A DNA stretch of 62,355 bases from positions 1 to 62,355 of IMG/VR virus record IMGVR_UViG_3300035156_000134. The stretch is one strand, 5' to 3'. This DNA is from a virus. The translations under genes were made by a program, and so were the position numbers. Of the stretch, positions 22,608-29,784 are shown piece after piece; within the stretch, counting starts at the first letter, position 1, and the number at the start of each line of letters is the position of its first letter. The notes under the pieces are model-generated. The model saw only the letters and a program-made list of their open reading frames with translations, was not told where the DNA came from and did no database searches.

Positions 22608-23513
22608 ATGTCACACGACACCCATACCAACGACCGCTCGTTCCTCGAGCTCAACCACGGCGCCACCGTCGAGACCTACCGCCAGATGGCGAAGGGTTGG
22701 AAGGACCCGTTTCCGCTCCCCACCATAGCCAAGGTCGGCCTCGATGCCGAGCGAAGCGTGCTCGTAGTCCGAGACGACTTGTCCGAGCTCGGCAGCAAGG
22801 CTCGCTTTGGCAGCCTGCTGGTTCAACGCATGAAGGAGGACACCATTGTCTATGTCGCACCTCGAGTCGGTTGGGCACCGATCAGCCTCGCCAAGCTCTG
22901 CAAGATGTATGGCAAACGGCTCATCCTATTTGCCCCAGCTTCAAAGGATGCGTCAGATCATCAGCGGGTGGCCGTTGAGCTCGGCGGCGAGATGCGCTTC
23001 GCTCGCATCGCAGCCATGCCAGTGCTTCAGCTGCAGGCGAAGGCATTTGCTGAGAAGCACGGCTATCTCTTCGCCCCACTTGGTCTTCGTCATCCCCTGG
23101 TCACAGCGGCGATTGTGGCCACTGCAGACAAGCTCGCGAAGAGGATGGGGTCACCGCCTGCCGAAGTCTGGTCCGCCATGTCAACTGGAGTTTTGGGACG
23201 AGGACTCCAACTGGCCTGGCCTGACGCAGAGTACCACGGCGTTGCGGTTGCTCGGAATATCAAAGCGGGTGAACGTGGTCGAGCTATAATTCACAGCCAC
23301 CCGATGGCGTTCCTGCAGGACGAGAAGAAAGAGTTTCGGCCGCCCTTCCCGTCTGCGTCGAACTACGACGCCAAGGTCTGGAGGTTCATGCAGGACCACG
23401 CACAGGACGGCGCCCTGTTCTGGAACGTAGCCGGCGAAATTCAGCCGACCAAGCCCAACAAGCTCAAGTCCGACGTCGCATGGGGCGATGCTTCGGCCTT
23501 CAAGAGGAAGTAA
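22608..23513 (+). CDS. PLP-dependent enzyme, fold type II
   Basis: The protein has 301 residues. VVRDDLSELGSKARFG carries a lysine in the position where ACC-deaminase/D-cysteine-desulfhydrase-like enzymes bind PLP (RDDL...GSK). Alpha/beta repeats follow (VYVAPRVGWAPISLAKLCKMYG; RLILFAPAS; FAPLGLRHPLVTAAIVATAD; AMSTGVLGRGL), consistent with the tryptophan-synthase-beta fold. It would act on an amino acid or an amino-acid-bearing base. CTGAAGGAG leads the ATG. Confidence 0.65.
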   Translation: MSHDTHTNDRSFLELNHGATVETYRQMAKGWKDPFPLPTIAKVGLDAERSVLVVRDDLSELGSKARFGSLLVQRMKEDTIVYVAPRVGWAPISLAKLCKMYGKRLILFAPASKDASDHQRVAVELGGEMRFARIAAMPVLQLQAKAFAEKHGYLFAPLGLRHPLVTAAIVATADKLAKRMGSPPAEVWSAMSTGVLGRGLQLAWPDAEYHGVAVARNIKAGERGRAIIHSHPMAFLQDEKKEFRPPFPSASNYDAKVWRFMQDHAQDGALFWNVAGEIQPTKPNKLKSDVAWGDASAFKRK

Positions 23514-23514
23514 C

Positions 23515-24465
23515 ATGGCCGACAGAGTCAAACGCATCATCATTCTTGAGGGGCCAGATTGCGCGGGCAAGACCACGCTGGCCCGAGAGCTTAGTGACAG
23601 GTACGGTAGCGAGATGGCCGTCATCCACCAAGGACCGTTCCCTCGAGTGACTGCAGCGCAGCTGCCTCGGTTCTACGTCGAGAGCATGATGCCCGCCATC
23701 AACAACTACACTGGCCTGATCATGGATCGCAGCTGGTTGTCGGAGCCAATCTACGGCAGCGCCTTCCGGGGTGGGACTAACCGCATCAGCGATGTGGCCA
23801 GGCGCCACCTCGAGCGGATCGCCATGCGGCACGGCGCCGTGGTCGTGCTGTGTCTCCCGCCGTGGGAGGCAGTGGCGACCGAGTGGAAGAAGCGGAAGGG
23901 CTTCGACCCGAAGGCCGAGATGCTGGAAGGCCTCGACCAGCTCGAACATGTCTACCAAGGCTACGAGCGGCTGCATCTCGACACGGACCTCCCGGTGGTG
24001 CGCTACAACTACAAGATGCACGGCAGCCAGAACGGGATCATCCGCAGCCAGCTCGAACGGATCGGGGCCCCGCTGCATGAGCTGAGGTCTCGGATGGTCG
24101 GCGACTTGGATGCCCAGGTGATCTTGGTCGGCGAGAAGGCCAGTGACCACACTGACGCTGACGCACTCCGCCAATTCCCGTTCTGTTCATTCAGCAAGCA
24201 GGGCTCCAGCGCATGGTTGACCGAGCAGCTGTGGAAGGCCGACATCTCCGAGCAGGCGCTGCTGTGGCTGAACGCTTCGGACGGTGTCCACCAGATCAAG
24301 GACCTCTACGCCAGACCCACGATTGCGCTCGGCCAAGCTGCGTCCGATGCTTTGACGGCTCTGGGTATCCCGCATGAGATGGTGGCACATCCGCAGTATC
24401 ACAAACGTTTCACCCCAGGGATCGAGTATCCGCTGATCCCGCTGATCAAGTCCCATCTCAAGTAA
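23515..24465 (+). CDS. P-loop nucleotide kinase fused to UDG-like domain
   Basis: The protein has 316 residues. Residues 1-195: thymidylate-kinase-like P-loop enzyme with GPDCAGKTT (13-21), IMDRSWLSEPIYG and a lid-like stretch. This resembles kinases that phosphorylate 5-hydroxymethyl-pyrimidines or their nucleotides. Residues about 200-316: VILVGEKASDH, SSAWLTEQLW, ALLWLNASD, PTIALGQAASDAL and VAHPQYHKRF follow the motif order of the uracil-DNA glycosylase superfamily (G-E-x, Asn, LG-x-A, HP), without iron-sulfur cysteines. The fusion suggests recognition of a modified base coupled to phosphorylation; this is inference. Confidence 0.7.
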   Translation: MADRVKRIIILEGPDCAGKTTLARELSDRYGSEMAVIHQGPFPRVTAAQLPRFYVESMMPAINNYTGLIMDRSWLSEPIYGSAFRGGTNRISDVARRHLERIAMRHGAVVVLCLPPWEAVATEWKKRKGFDPKAEMLEGLDQLEHVYQGYERLHLDTDLPVVRYNYKMHGSQNGIIRSQLERIGAPLHELRSRMVGDLDAQVILVGEKASDHTDADALRQFPFCSFSKQGSSAWLTEQLWKADISEQALLWLNASDGVHQIKDLYARPTIALGQAASDALTALGIPHEMVAHPQYHKRFTPGIEYPLIPLIKSHLK

Positions 24466-24477
24466 AGGAACCAGACT

Positions 24478-25299
24478 ATGCAGACCCTCAATAACGCCTG
24501 GTGGGAACAGCTAGCGTTCGTCATGGCTGGAGGCCGTCAGACCAGCCCGCGGGGCCAGCTGACACTGGAGGTGCCGTCCAGAACTCTGAGCTTCGACATG
24601 AACTACCCCGTCGTGGTCCAGCCACTTCGGAAGCTCGGCTACAAGTTCATGGCGGCCGAGGCATGGTGGATCCTGTCAGGCCGGGACGACGTCGACGCCA
24701 TCGCGCCGTACAGCAAGGACATCAGCAAGTTCAGTGACGACGGCCACAAGTTCTACGGCGCCTACGGGCCGAGGATCGTGGCGCAGCTCGACTACGTCGT
24801 CAATGCTCTGCTGTCGGACCCAGACACTCGACAGTCGGTGCTGACCACTTGGCGGCAGAACCCCACCCGCTCGAAGGATGTGCCGTGCACTGTCGCCTTC
24901 AGCTGGATGATCCGGGACGGCGCCTTGGAGTGCCACGTGTTCATGCGGTCGAGTGACAACTGGCTGGGCATTCCGTACGACGCGTTCAACTTCAGCATGC
25001 TGTCGGCCGAGATTGCCCGTCAACTGAACCAGCACCCGCTCCTCCACGGCGTGCCGATCAAGCTCGGTGACTGTCACCTGACGGCCGCGTCGAGCCACAT
25101 CTACCAGCGCAACTTCGATGATGTGCTGGCCGTGCTGAACACAGCTCCGGTCCGGAACAACGGTGTGCCTGTGCCAGTGTCGCTCTACAACCCGGAGGAG
25201 ATGATGCCTTCATACGGGCGGTGGACCAGCGTAGCGGCGTTCCTCGATATCCTCAAGGACACGAAGGCCGGTCACGAGCTTCGCTGGTGGGAACAGTGA
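24478..25299 (+). CDS. thymidylate-synthase-family pyrimidine (hydroxy)methylase
   Basis: The protein has 273 residues. The catalytic loop DVPCTVAFSW places Cys137; RSSDNWLGIPYDAFNF and GDCHLTAASSHIYQRN complete the family signature. Thymidylate synthases have Asn 31 residues after the Cys (E. coli Asn177); here it is Asp168, as in T4 dCMP hydroxymethylase (Cys148/Asp179). So the substrate may be dCMP rather than dUMP, and the product 5-hydroxymethyl- or 5-methyl-dCMP. ThyX at 25810 makes a second canonical thymidylate synthase unnecessary. Coupled to the deaminase by GTGA. Confidence 0.8.
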   Translation: MQTLNNAWWEQLAFVMAGGRQTSPRGQLTLEVPSRTLSFDMNYPVVVQPLRKLGYKFMAAEAWWILSGRDDVDAIAPYSKDISKFSDDGHKFYGAYGPRIVAQLDYVVNALLSDPDTRQSVLTTWRQNPTRSKDVPCTVAFSWMIRDGALECHVFMRSSDNWLGIPYDAFNFSMLSAEIARQLNQHPLLHGVPIKLGDCHLTAASSHIYQRNFDDVLAVLNTAPVRNNGVPVPVSLYNPEEMMPSYGRWTSVAAFLDILKDTKAGHELRWWEQ

Positions 25300-25823
25300 A
25301 CACGAAGCGGCTGAGTAGGGAGGCCTGGGCAATGGAGGTTGCCCGGGTCACTGCCAAACGGGCCTCATGCCTCCGCCGCGCAGTCGGCTGTGTGCTGCTG
25401 GACTCGGACGGCTTTATTCTGTCCACCGGCTACAACGGTGTCGCTGCGGGCCAGCCACATTGCAATCGGCAAGCCCAAGACACGTGGCCAGATGGCGATC
25501 CGTTAGGCCCGGTGCAGTATCCGTCGGCTTGCCCCGGCGCTTTCGCCCAGAGCGGCACGAACCTAGATGGTTGCCATGCCATCCACGCCGAGCAGAACGC
25601 GCTCCTACGGTGTGCCGACGTCCGCAGGATCCACAGCTGCTTTGTCACCGCCAGCCCGTGCATGACCTGCACGAAGCTGCTGATGAACACGTCGTGTGAA
25701 CGGATCATCTTCGACCAACCTTATCCGCACAGCGAGGCTGAGCTGCTGTGGATTAACGTCCGGCCAGCTCGCCGCTGGCTCAGCTTCGCAGATTACATGG
25801 AGAACGAAGATGCAGATAGTTAA
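25296..25823 (+). CDS. dCMP-deaminase-like zinc deaminase
   Basis: The protein has 175 residues with a GTG start overlapping the previous stop. HAIHAEQNAL and ASPCMTCTKLL provide the His/Glu and PCxxC zinc site of the cytidine/deoxycytidylate deaminase superfamily. Extra His/Cys residues (PHCNRQ, SACPG, DGCH) in a long insertion may bind a second zinc as in T4-type dCMP deaminase. It converts dCMP (or a 5-substituted dCMP) to dUMP for ThyX. Overlaps the thyX start by 14 bases. Confidence 0.85.
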   Translation: MNTKRLSREAWAMEVARVTAKRASCLRRAVGCVLLDSDGFILSTGYNGVAAGQPHCNRQAQDTWPDGDPLGPVQYPSACPGAFAQSGTNLDGCHAIHAEQNALLRCADVRRIHSCFVTASPCMTCTKLLMNTSCERIIFDQPYPHSEAELLWINVRPARRWLSFADYMENEDADS

Positions 25824-26454
25824 TGCCTCCACCGTCGACTTCGTCGACAAGCTCGGGACCGACCTGACCGTGGTTAATGCGGCTCGCGTGTCGTTTGACA
25901 AGCACGTCGACCACATGGAGCTCGGCGACGTCAAACTGCTAGGCTACCTCGGTAAGCACGGCCACTGGTCGCCGTTCGCCCATGCGCAGGTGCAGCTGCG
26001 GATCACGGCCCCGATCTTCGTAGCGCGTCAGCTCGTCAAGCATCAGATCGGCTTGGTCTGGAACGAGGTCAGCCGCCGCTACGTCAGCGATGAACCGACC
26101 TACTTCCTGCCGACCGTGTGGCGAGGCAAGCCGATCAACGGCGCTAAGCAGGGCAGCTCGGGCGAAGTCATCCTGCCGCAGGATTTGATCGACGCAGCGG
26201 ACAAGCTGATGAGCGACTCGATCGACGTCTACCAGGCCTATATGGACTGCGGCGTGGCGCCTGAGCAGGCTCGCATGTTCCTGCTGCAGAACATGATGAC
26301 GTCGTGGTACTGGACGGGCTCGCTCTATGCGTGCGCCCGGGTGTGCCATTTGCGGCTGGATGCCCATGCACAGGGCGAGTCGACCGATGTGGCGAAGGAG
26401 ATTGACAGGATCTGCCGAGAGCACTTCCCACATGCGTGGGCAGCTCTGATCTAG
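25810..26454 (+). CDS. thyX: flavin-dependent thymidylate synthase
   Basis: The protein has 214 residues. VKHQIGLVWNEVSRRYV is the ThyX signature (RHRxxSxNExSRRY variant with KHQ), followed by PTYFLP. HWSPFAHAQVQLRITAPIF is typical of the N-terminal core. It makes dTMP from dUMP with FAD and methylene-tetrahydrofolate. Its stop lies in CTAG, shared with the stop of the convergent minus-strand gene at 26451. Confidence 0.9.
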   Translation: MQIVNASTVDFVDKLGTDLTVVNAARVSFDKHVDHMELGDVKLLGYLGKHGHWSPFAHAQVQLRITAPIFVARQLVKHQIGLVWNEVSRRYVSDEPTYFLPTVWRGKPINGAKQGSSGEVILPQDLIDAADKLMSDSIDVYQAYMDCGVAPEQARMFLLQNMMTSWYWTGSLYACARVCHLRLDAHAQGESTDVAKEIDRICREHFPHAWAALI

Positions 26455-26786
26455 CAGCGCTTCGCCTCGATTTCTTCGAGGGTCTGATCTTCAAGATGGG
26501 CGAGGTCGTCTCGGGCACCAGCTGTGGCCTTGAGGATCTCGTCCAGCTTCGCATGCATGGCGTGATCCCGCTTGACCGATGCGGCCTCGTCCAGGAACAT
26601 CTTGACGATGAGCTGGAGGCCTAAGATGATGGCCCAGATGGAGAGGGCATTTGTCAGGATCTCGGCCGTCAGGCCGGCCCCGAACCACGCAGCGCAACCG
26701 ATGATGGTCGCTAACTGCGTGATTGGGTTGGCGGAGAGCCTGATGTTCCACAGCGTGACTGCGGTCAGGACCTCCTTGAGCTTCAC
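26451..26786 (-). CDS. low-affinity-iron-permease-like small membrane protein (possible holin)
   Basis: The protein has 111 residues; GTG 26786 overlaps the previous stop (GTGA). Two membrane segments (QLATIIGCAAWFGAGLTAEI and LSIWAIILGLQLIVKMFL) are followed by MHAKLDEILKATAGARDDLA and LEDQTLEEIEA, which closely resembles the end of the bacterial low-affinity iron permease family (PF04120: HxKLDELI...ARxxLxxLE). It lies in the lysis cassette after endolysin and spanin genes, so a holin function is plausible. It is shorter than typical family members. Confidence 0.65.
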   Translation of the reverse strand: MKLKEVLTAVTLWNIRLSANPITQLATIIGCAAWFGAGLTAEILTNALSIWAIILGLQLIVKMFLDEAASVKRDHAMHAKLDEILKATAGARDDLAHLEDQTLEEIEAKRC

Positions 26787-26917
26787 CGGCTGGCGCGGGT
26801 GATTACGGCCGGCGAGGGGCCGCGGCCCGGTGCGATGCCGCTCCGGGTGATGTAGGTCTTGTTGACGGGCTTGGAACCCTTGGCGCCAGGCGCCTTCCAT
26901 TTCGTTGCGATCTTCAT
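26783..26917 (-). CDS. 44-residue basic lysis-cassette protein
   Basis: It starts MKIATKWKAPGAKGSKPVNK at 26917 (ATGA overlap with the upstream gene; AGGAG before it). Strongly basic and glycine/proline-rich, with no membrane segment. Coupled on both sides. Function unknown; possibly modulates the adjacent holin candidate. Confidence 0.6.
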   Translation of the reverse strand: MKIATKWKAPGAKGSKPVNKTYITRSGIAPGRGPSPAVITRASR

Positions 26918-27216
26918 CGTGTTGCTCCTGCTGGCGGAACGGTCTCGCAGGCCTTCATCAGAGAGTCCGCCGTCTCTCCGTAGCCTGACCACTCCCGAAG
27001 CTTGGCGCGGAACCGACCGACCATCTCCGTAAGGGTTTCGGGCGCCACCGGCAGGTCCTCCACCAGCTTCGCCGGCCGGACTGGCCGTTGACCTGGCTTC
27101 AAGCAGCTGACCGCCACCGCCGTGGGCACATTCTGGCTCAAGGTGGTCGGGACCGCCTCAGGCCGCGCACAGGCGCATACACCAACCAGGGCCAGTGTGA
27201 CATACCACCGCTTCAT
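26914..27216 (-). CDS. Rz1-like outer spanin candidate
   Basis: The protein has 100 residues, starting MKRWYVTLALVGVCACARPE: a short signal sequence ending in a Cys (VCAC), compatible with a lipoprotein, followed by a proline-containing exported region. It directly follows the Rz-like gene with ATGA overlap. The lipobox is imperfect. It would anchor in the outer membrane and join the inner spanin. Confidence 0.65.
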   Translation of the reverse strand: MKRWYVTLALVGVCACARPEAVPTTLSQNVPTAVAVSCLKPGQRPVRPAKLVEDLPVAPETLTEMVGRFRAKLREWSGYGETADSLMKACETVPPAGATR

Positions 27217-27608
27217 TGGCCCTCTCCCCACGCGGCCCGGGCCAACCCGGTTGCGGTCTGGCAGTCCTGACCCACAGGCGCTCGGACGCTGAGCAGCCGG
27301 GCCACCTCCGAAGCTGTCACCGGAGTCCGATCCTGAGCCCGCTGGAGCGCTTGGTCCACAGCCGAGTAGGCTGATTGGGTGGCCCGGCTGAGCGCTTCTG
27401 TGGCCGCGCCGGCCGTACCCAGTGCTAGCTGGCAGGACTTGTTGGACACGTCAGAGGCCTGAACCCGGAGCTGGGCAGTCTGGAGCTGCGTCCGGAGGTC
27501 CGCCTTCTCGGTCTTGAGCTTCCCCACGGCCAGGACCTGCCAGATCAGGAGGGCACTCAGGACCGCAGCCCCGAGCACCTCCATAATCGTTCTCGGTGAG
27601 ACCGTCAT
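27213..27608 (-). CDS. Rz-like inner spanin
   Basis: The protein has 131 residues: an N-terminal membrane anchor (VLGAAVLSALLIWQVLAV) then a coiled-coil periplasmic domain (KLKTEKADLRTQLQTAQLRV). Position between endolysin and Rz1-like gene, coupled by ATGA on both sides, supports the call. Confidence 0.75.
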   Translation of the reverse strand: MTVSPRTIMEVLGAAVLSALLIWQVLAVGKLKTEKADLRTQLQTAQLRVQASDVSNKSCQLALGTAGAATEALSRATQSAYSAVDQALQRAQDRTPVTASEVARLLSVRAPVGQDCQTATGLARAAWGEGQ

Positions 27609-28219
27609 GCCTCGTTCGTGGAAACCACGCCTGACGATGTGAGGGTCACGTGCCGAGCGCCTTCAGGCTTGATCCGGTAGTTCGGCCGCCGAATGGCGTA
27701 CAGGCGATCGATCCCGATCTCGGTGATGTTGACTGAGTCGCTCTGGTTCCCGCCGAGCACGTGCAGGGTCTTGCCGTTCTCGCTGACGGCCACGACCAAA
27801 GCCACATGGCCGCCACCGTCCCGGACGAACACGGCCACATCGCCGACCTCGATCTCCTTCAGGCGGTAGCCCTCCTTCCCCTTGAACTGGACGCTGTGCC
27901 CGAAGCCGGCCCAGGCGAGCGCCGACAGGTACGAGACCGGCGGCATCCGGTTGAGATGACCTTGGTCAGACCGAACGGCGAGCATGGCCATGAACAGGCC
28001 ACACCAGGGGATCGAGTCCTTGTTGTACCAGTCAGCTGCCCACTTGGTGTAGGGAATGCCCCACAACTTGAAGACCTCGTCAGCCCAGCCGACGATGATC
28101 GGGTTGTTGGCTACGCCCTTCCCTTCGAGCAGGCCATAGAACTTCAGCCCCTCGGTCACCATCATCGGTGCTTTCGGGGCCTTGGTCAGGTACGCATACT
28201 TCTCAGGCACTTTCGTCAT
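27605..28219 (-). CDS. endolysin, CHAP/NlpC-type cysteine peptidase
   Basis: The protein has 204 residues. IPWCGLFMAML (Cys73), GGGHVALVVAV (His138) and LGGNQSDSVNI match the TIGR02594/CHAP-like amidase or endopeptidase group that cuts peptidoglycan. There is no signal peptide, so a holin must release it. GAAGGAG lies before ATG 28219. It heads the lysis cassette. Confidence 0.85.
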   Translation of the reverse strand: MTKVPEKYAYLTKAPKAPMMVTEGLKFYGLLEGKGVANNPIIVGWADEVFKLWGIPYTKWAADWYNKDSIPWCGLFMAMLAVRSDQGHLNRMPPVSYLSALAWAGFGHSVQFKGKEGYRLKEIEVGDVAVFVRDGGGHVALVVAVSENGKTLHVLGGNQSDSVNITEIGIDRLYAIRRPNYRIKPEGARHVTLTSSGVVSTNEA

Positions 28220-28234
28220 GTCGGCTCTCCTTCG

Positions 28235-29038
28235 TTAAATTCCGAGCGAGGTCACCACGGCCTCGAAGCTCCAGACGTCATAGACATCGCTCTCCATGGT
28301 GACCACCTTCTCCAGGCGCCCGAAGGCGATGTTGTCCTGGATGAATGCCGTGGTCAGGTCCGTGCAGATCAGCGCCGGCTTCGACACGCCGAGCGTTAGC
28401 GTGTACTGCCCAATTAGCTGCTCCATCTCGCTCATGCGATTGTAGCTGAAGCTCAAGCTGACGACGGGCCGGATCAGGCCACTGTCCTCTTGGCTGCGGG
28501 TCTCGCCGGTCTCAGTGGTGACACTCGAGTTTAGGTCCTTCGCTCCGAGCGACGCCTTCTGGGGCCCAACGATGAACTGTTGGCTCTTGCCGACGAATGC
28601 CCGGCTAAACTGGATCCCGCTCGCCTTGGCACCCGACGTAGTCAGCACGACCCGCCAGTAGCGCTGCGTCACCGGGTTGGCCAGTGTCAGCAGCTGCTTC
28701 GCCAACAGCATCGAGTCACGGGCAGTCTGGCCGGTGATGGGGCCGAGGTTCCCGCTTTGGTACTGCACCGCCGTGAACGCCGCCGTGTCCGAGGCCTGCC
28801 AGTTGATGCTGTCGCCAGGCACCATGTTGTGCCACAGGAGGGCGAGACAGTCCACGGCCCTGGCGGTGCCAAGGTCGAAGACGATGGTCGAGGTGTTTCC
28901 GGCCGCCAAGCCGACGGTCCGAACCACTCGACCGTAGTCGTTGTTGACGGCGTTCGTGGCCGGGTAAAGGCTGTTGAACGCAGCGCCTGAGGTGGAGGCC
29001 ACCGTCATGTCCCAGGGCTTGGCAAGCAGTCCGATCAT
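28235..29038 (-). CDS. minor tail protein with discoidin-like N-terminal half
   Basis: The protein has 267 residues. Residues 1-160 (AAFNSLYPATNAVNNDYGR ... ALLWHNMVPGDSINW ... QRYWRVVLTTSGAKA) look like a galactose-binding/F5-8C-like beta-sandwich found in phage tail and GTA proteins. It is encoded beside other tail genes. Probably attached at the tail tip or fibre base. Confidence 0.65.
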   Translation of the reverse strand: MIGLLAKPWDMTVASTSGAAFNSLYPATNAVNNDYGRVVRTVGLAAGNTSTIVFDLGTARAVDCLALLWHNMVPGDSINWQASDTAAFTAVQYQSGNLGPITGQTARDSMLLAKQLLTLANPVTQRYWRVVLTTSGAKASGIQFSRAFVGKSQQFIVGPQKASLGAKDLNSSVTTETGETRSQEDSGLIRPVVSLSFSYNRMSEMEQLIGQYTLTLGVSKPALICTDLTTAFIQDNIAFGRLEKVVTMESDVYDVWSFEAVVTSLGI

Positions 29039-29042
29039 GGTC

Positions 29043-29405
29043 TTAGCCCCAGCAGCGGAGAACGGTCTGGCCGGTCCCCGGGTTAATGGTGAAGTCCGGA
29101 ATGAGCACGACGAGCCCGGACTGGAGATTGAAGCGGTCGTTGGTTAGCAAGGCGCACGGTGTCTGGCCGTCCAGACTGGAGGGCACCATGATGTTGATGC
29201 CGAGCACCGTCACCTCGAACCGCTGGCGTGGCGCCTTCAAGATGTTGTGCAGGATCACGGCCAACGCATCGGCGTCCGTCAGGTTCGTCAGCCGGCCCTC
29301 GATCTGAACTTGGCGGCTGAGCTGATAGTTCGTGCGCACAGCGGCGTCCGCCTGCTCAGCGTACCGAAAGGGCTGGGTGATGAAGCTGAAGGTGTTAGCT
29401 ACCAT
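29043..29405 (-). CDS. tail-associated protein
   Basis: The protein has 120 residues (MVANTFSFITQPFRYAEQAD...), beta-rich. It overlaps the upstream membrane-protein gene by 11 bases. It pairs with the 28235 protein in gene order as in other siphovirus tail-tip regions. Specific function unknown. Confidence 0.55.
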   Translation of the reverse strand: MVANTFSFITQPFRYAEQADAAVRTNYQLSRQVQIEGRLTNLTDADALAVILHNILKAPRQRFEVTVLGINIMVPSSLDGQTPCALLTNDRFNLQSGLVVLIPDFTINPGTGQTVLRCWG

Positions 29406-29784
29406 GATTGTCCGGCTTTTGCTTGTTGAAGATCGCGTACAGAAGTGTCATGACATAGTCCCCGAAGAACTCGACCACGAGCAAGCCCGAGATGCCGAGG
29501 CCGATGCCCCAGACCATGCCCATGCCAGGGCCGAGTACTTTCCCACCAATCTGACCCGACACCACCATCAACAGCACCAAGCCAAGGAGCCCGGTCAGGC
29601 ATCGCTCTTGGTTCTTCGTCAGTTTCCTACGCGATGCCGGCGCAATCGAGCGTGCCAGCATAAGGCCCATGACGGAGAGCCCGAACGCCATAACTGGAAT
29701 GTCAAGTCCGAAGAAGGTGACGATGGCCGGACCGAAGCTCGGCGTGATGACTGCAGTCGTTGCTGCTGCGACCCCGTTCGACAC
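29395..29784 (-). CDS. three/four-span membrane protein, holin-like
   Basis: The protein has 129 residues with a GTG start. Membrane segments include FGPAIVTFFGLDIPVMAFGL, CLTGLLGLVLLMVVSG and GMVWGIGLGISGLLVVEFF. It sits inside the tail module beside another multi-span protein. A lysis or injection-related membrane role is possible; no family recognised. Confidence 0.6.
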   Translation of the reverse strand: MSNGVAAATTAVITPSFGPAIVTFFGLDIPVMAFGLSVMGLMLARSIAPASRRKLTKNQERCLTGLLGLVLLMVVSGQIGGKVLGPGMGMVWGIGLGISGLLVVEFFGDYVMTLLYAIFNKQKPDNHGS

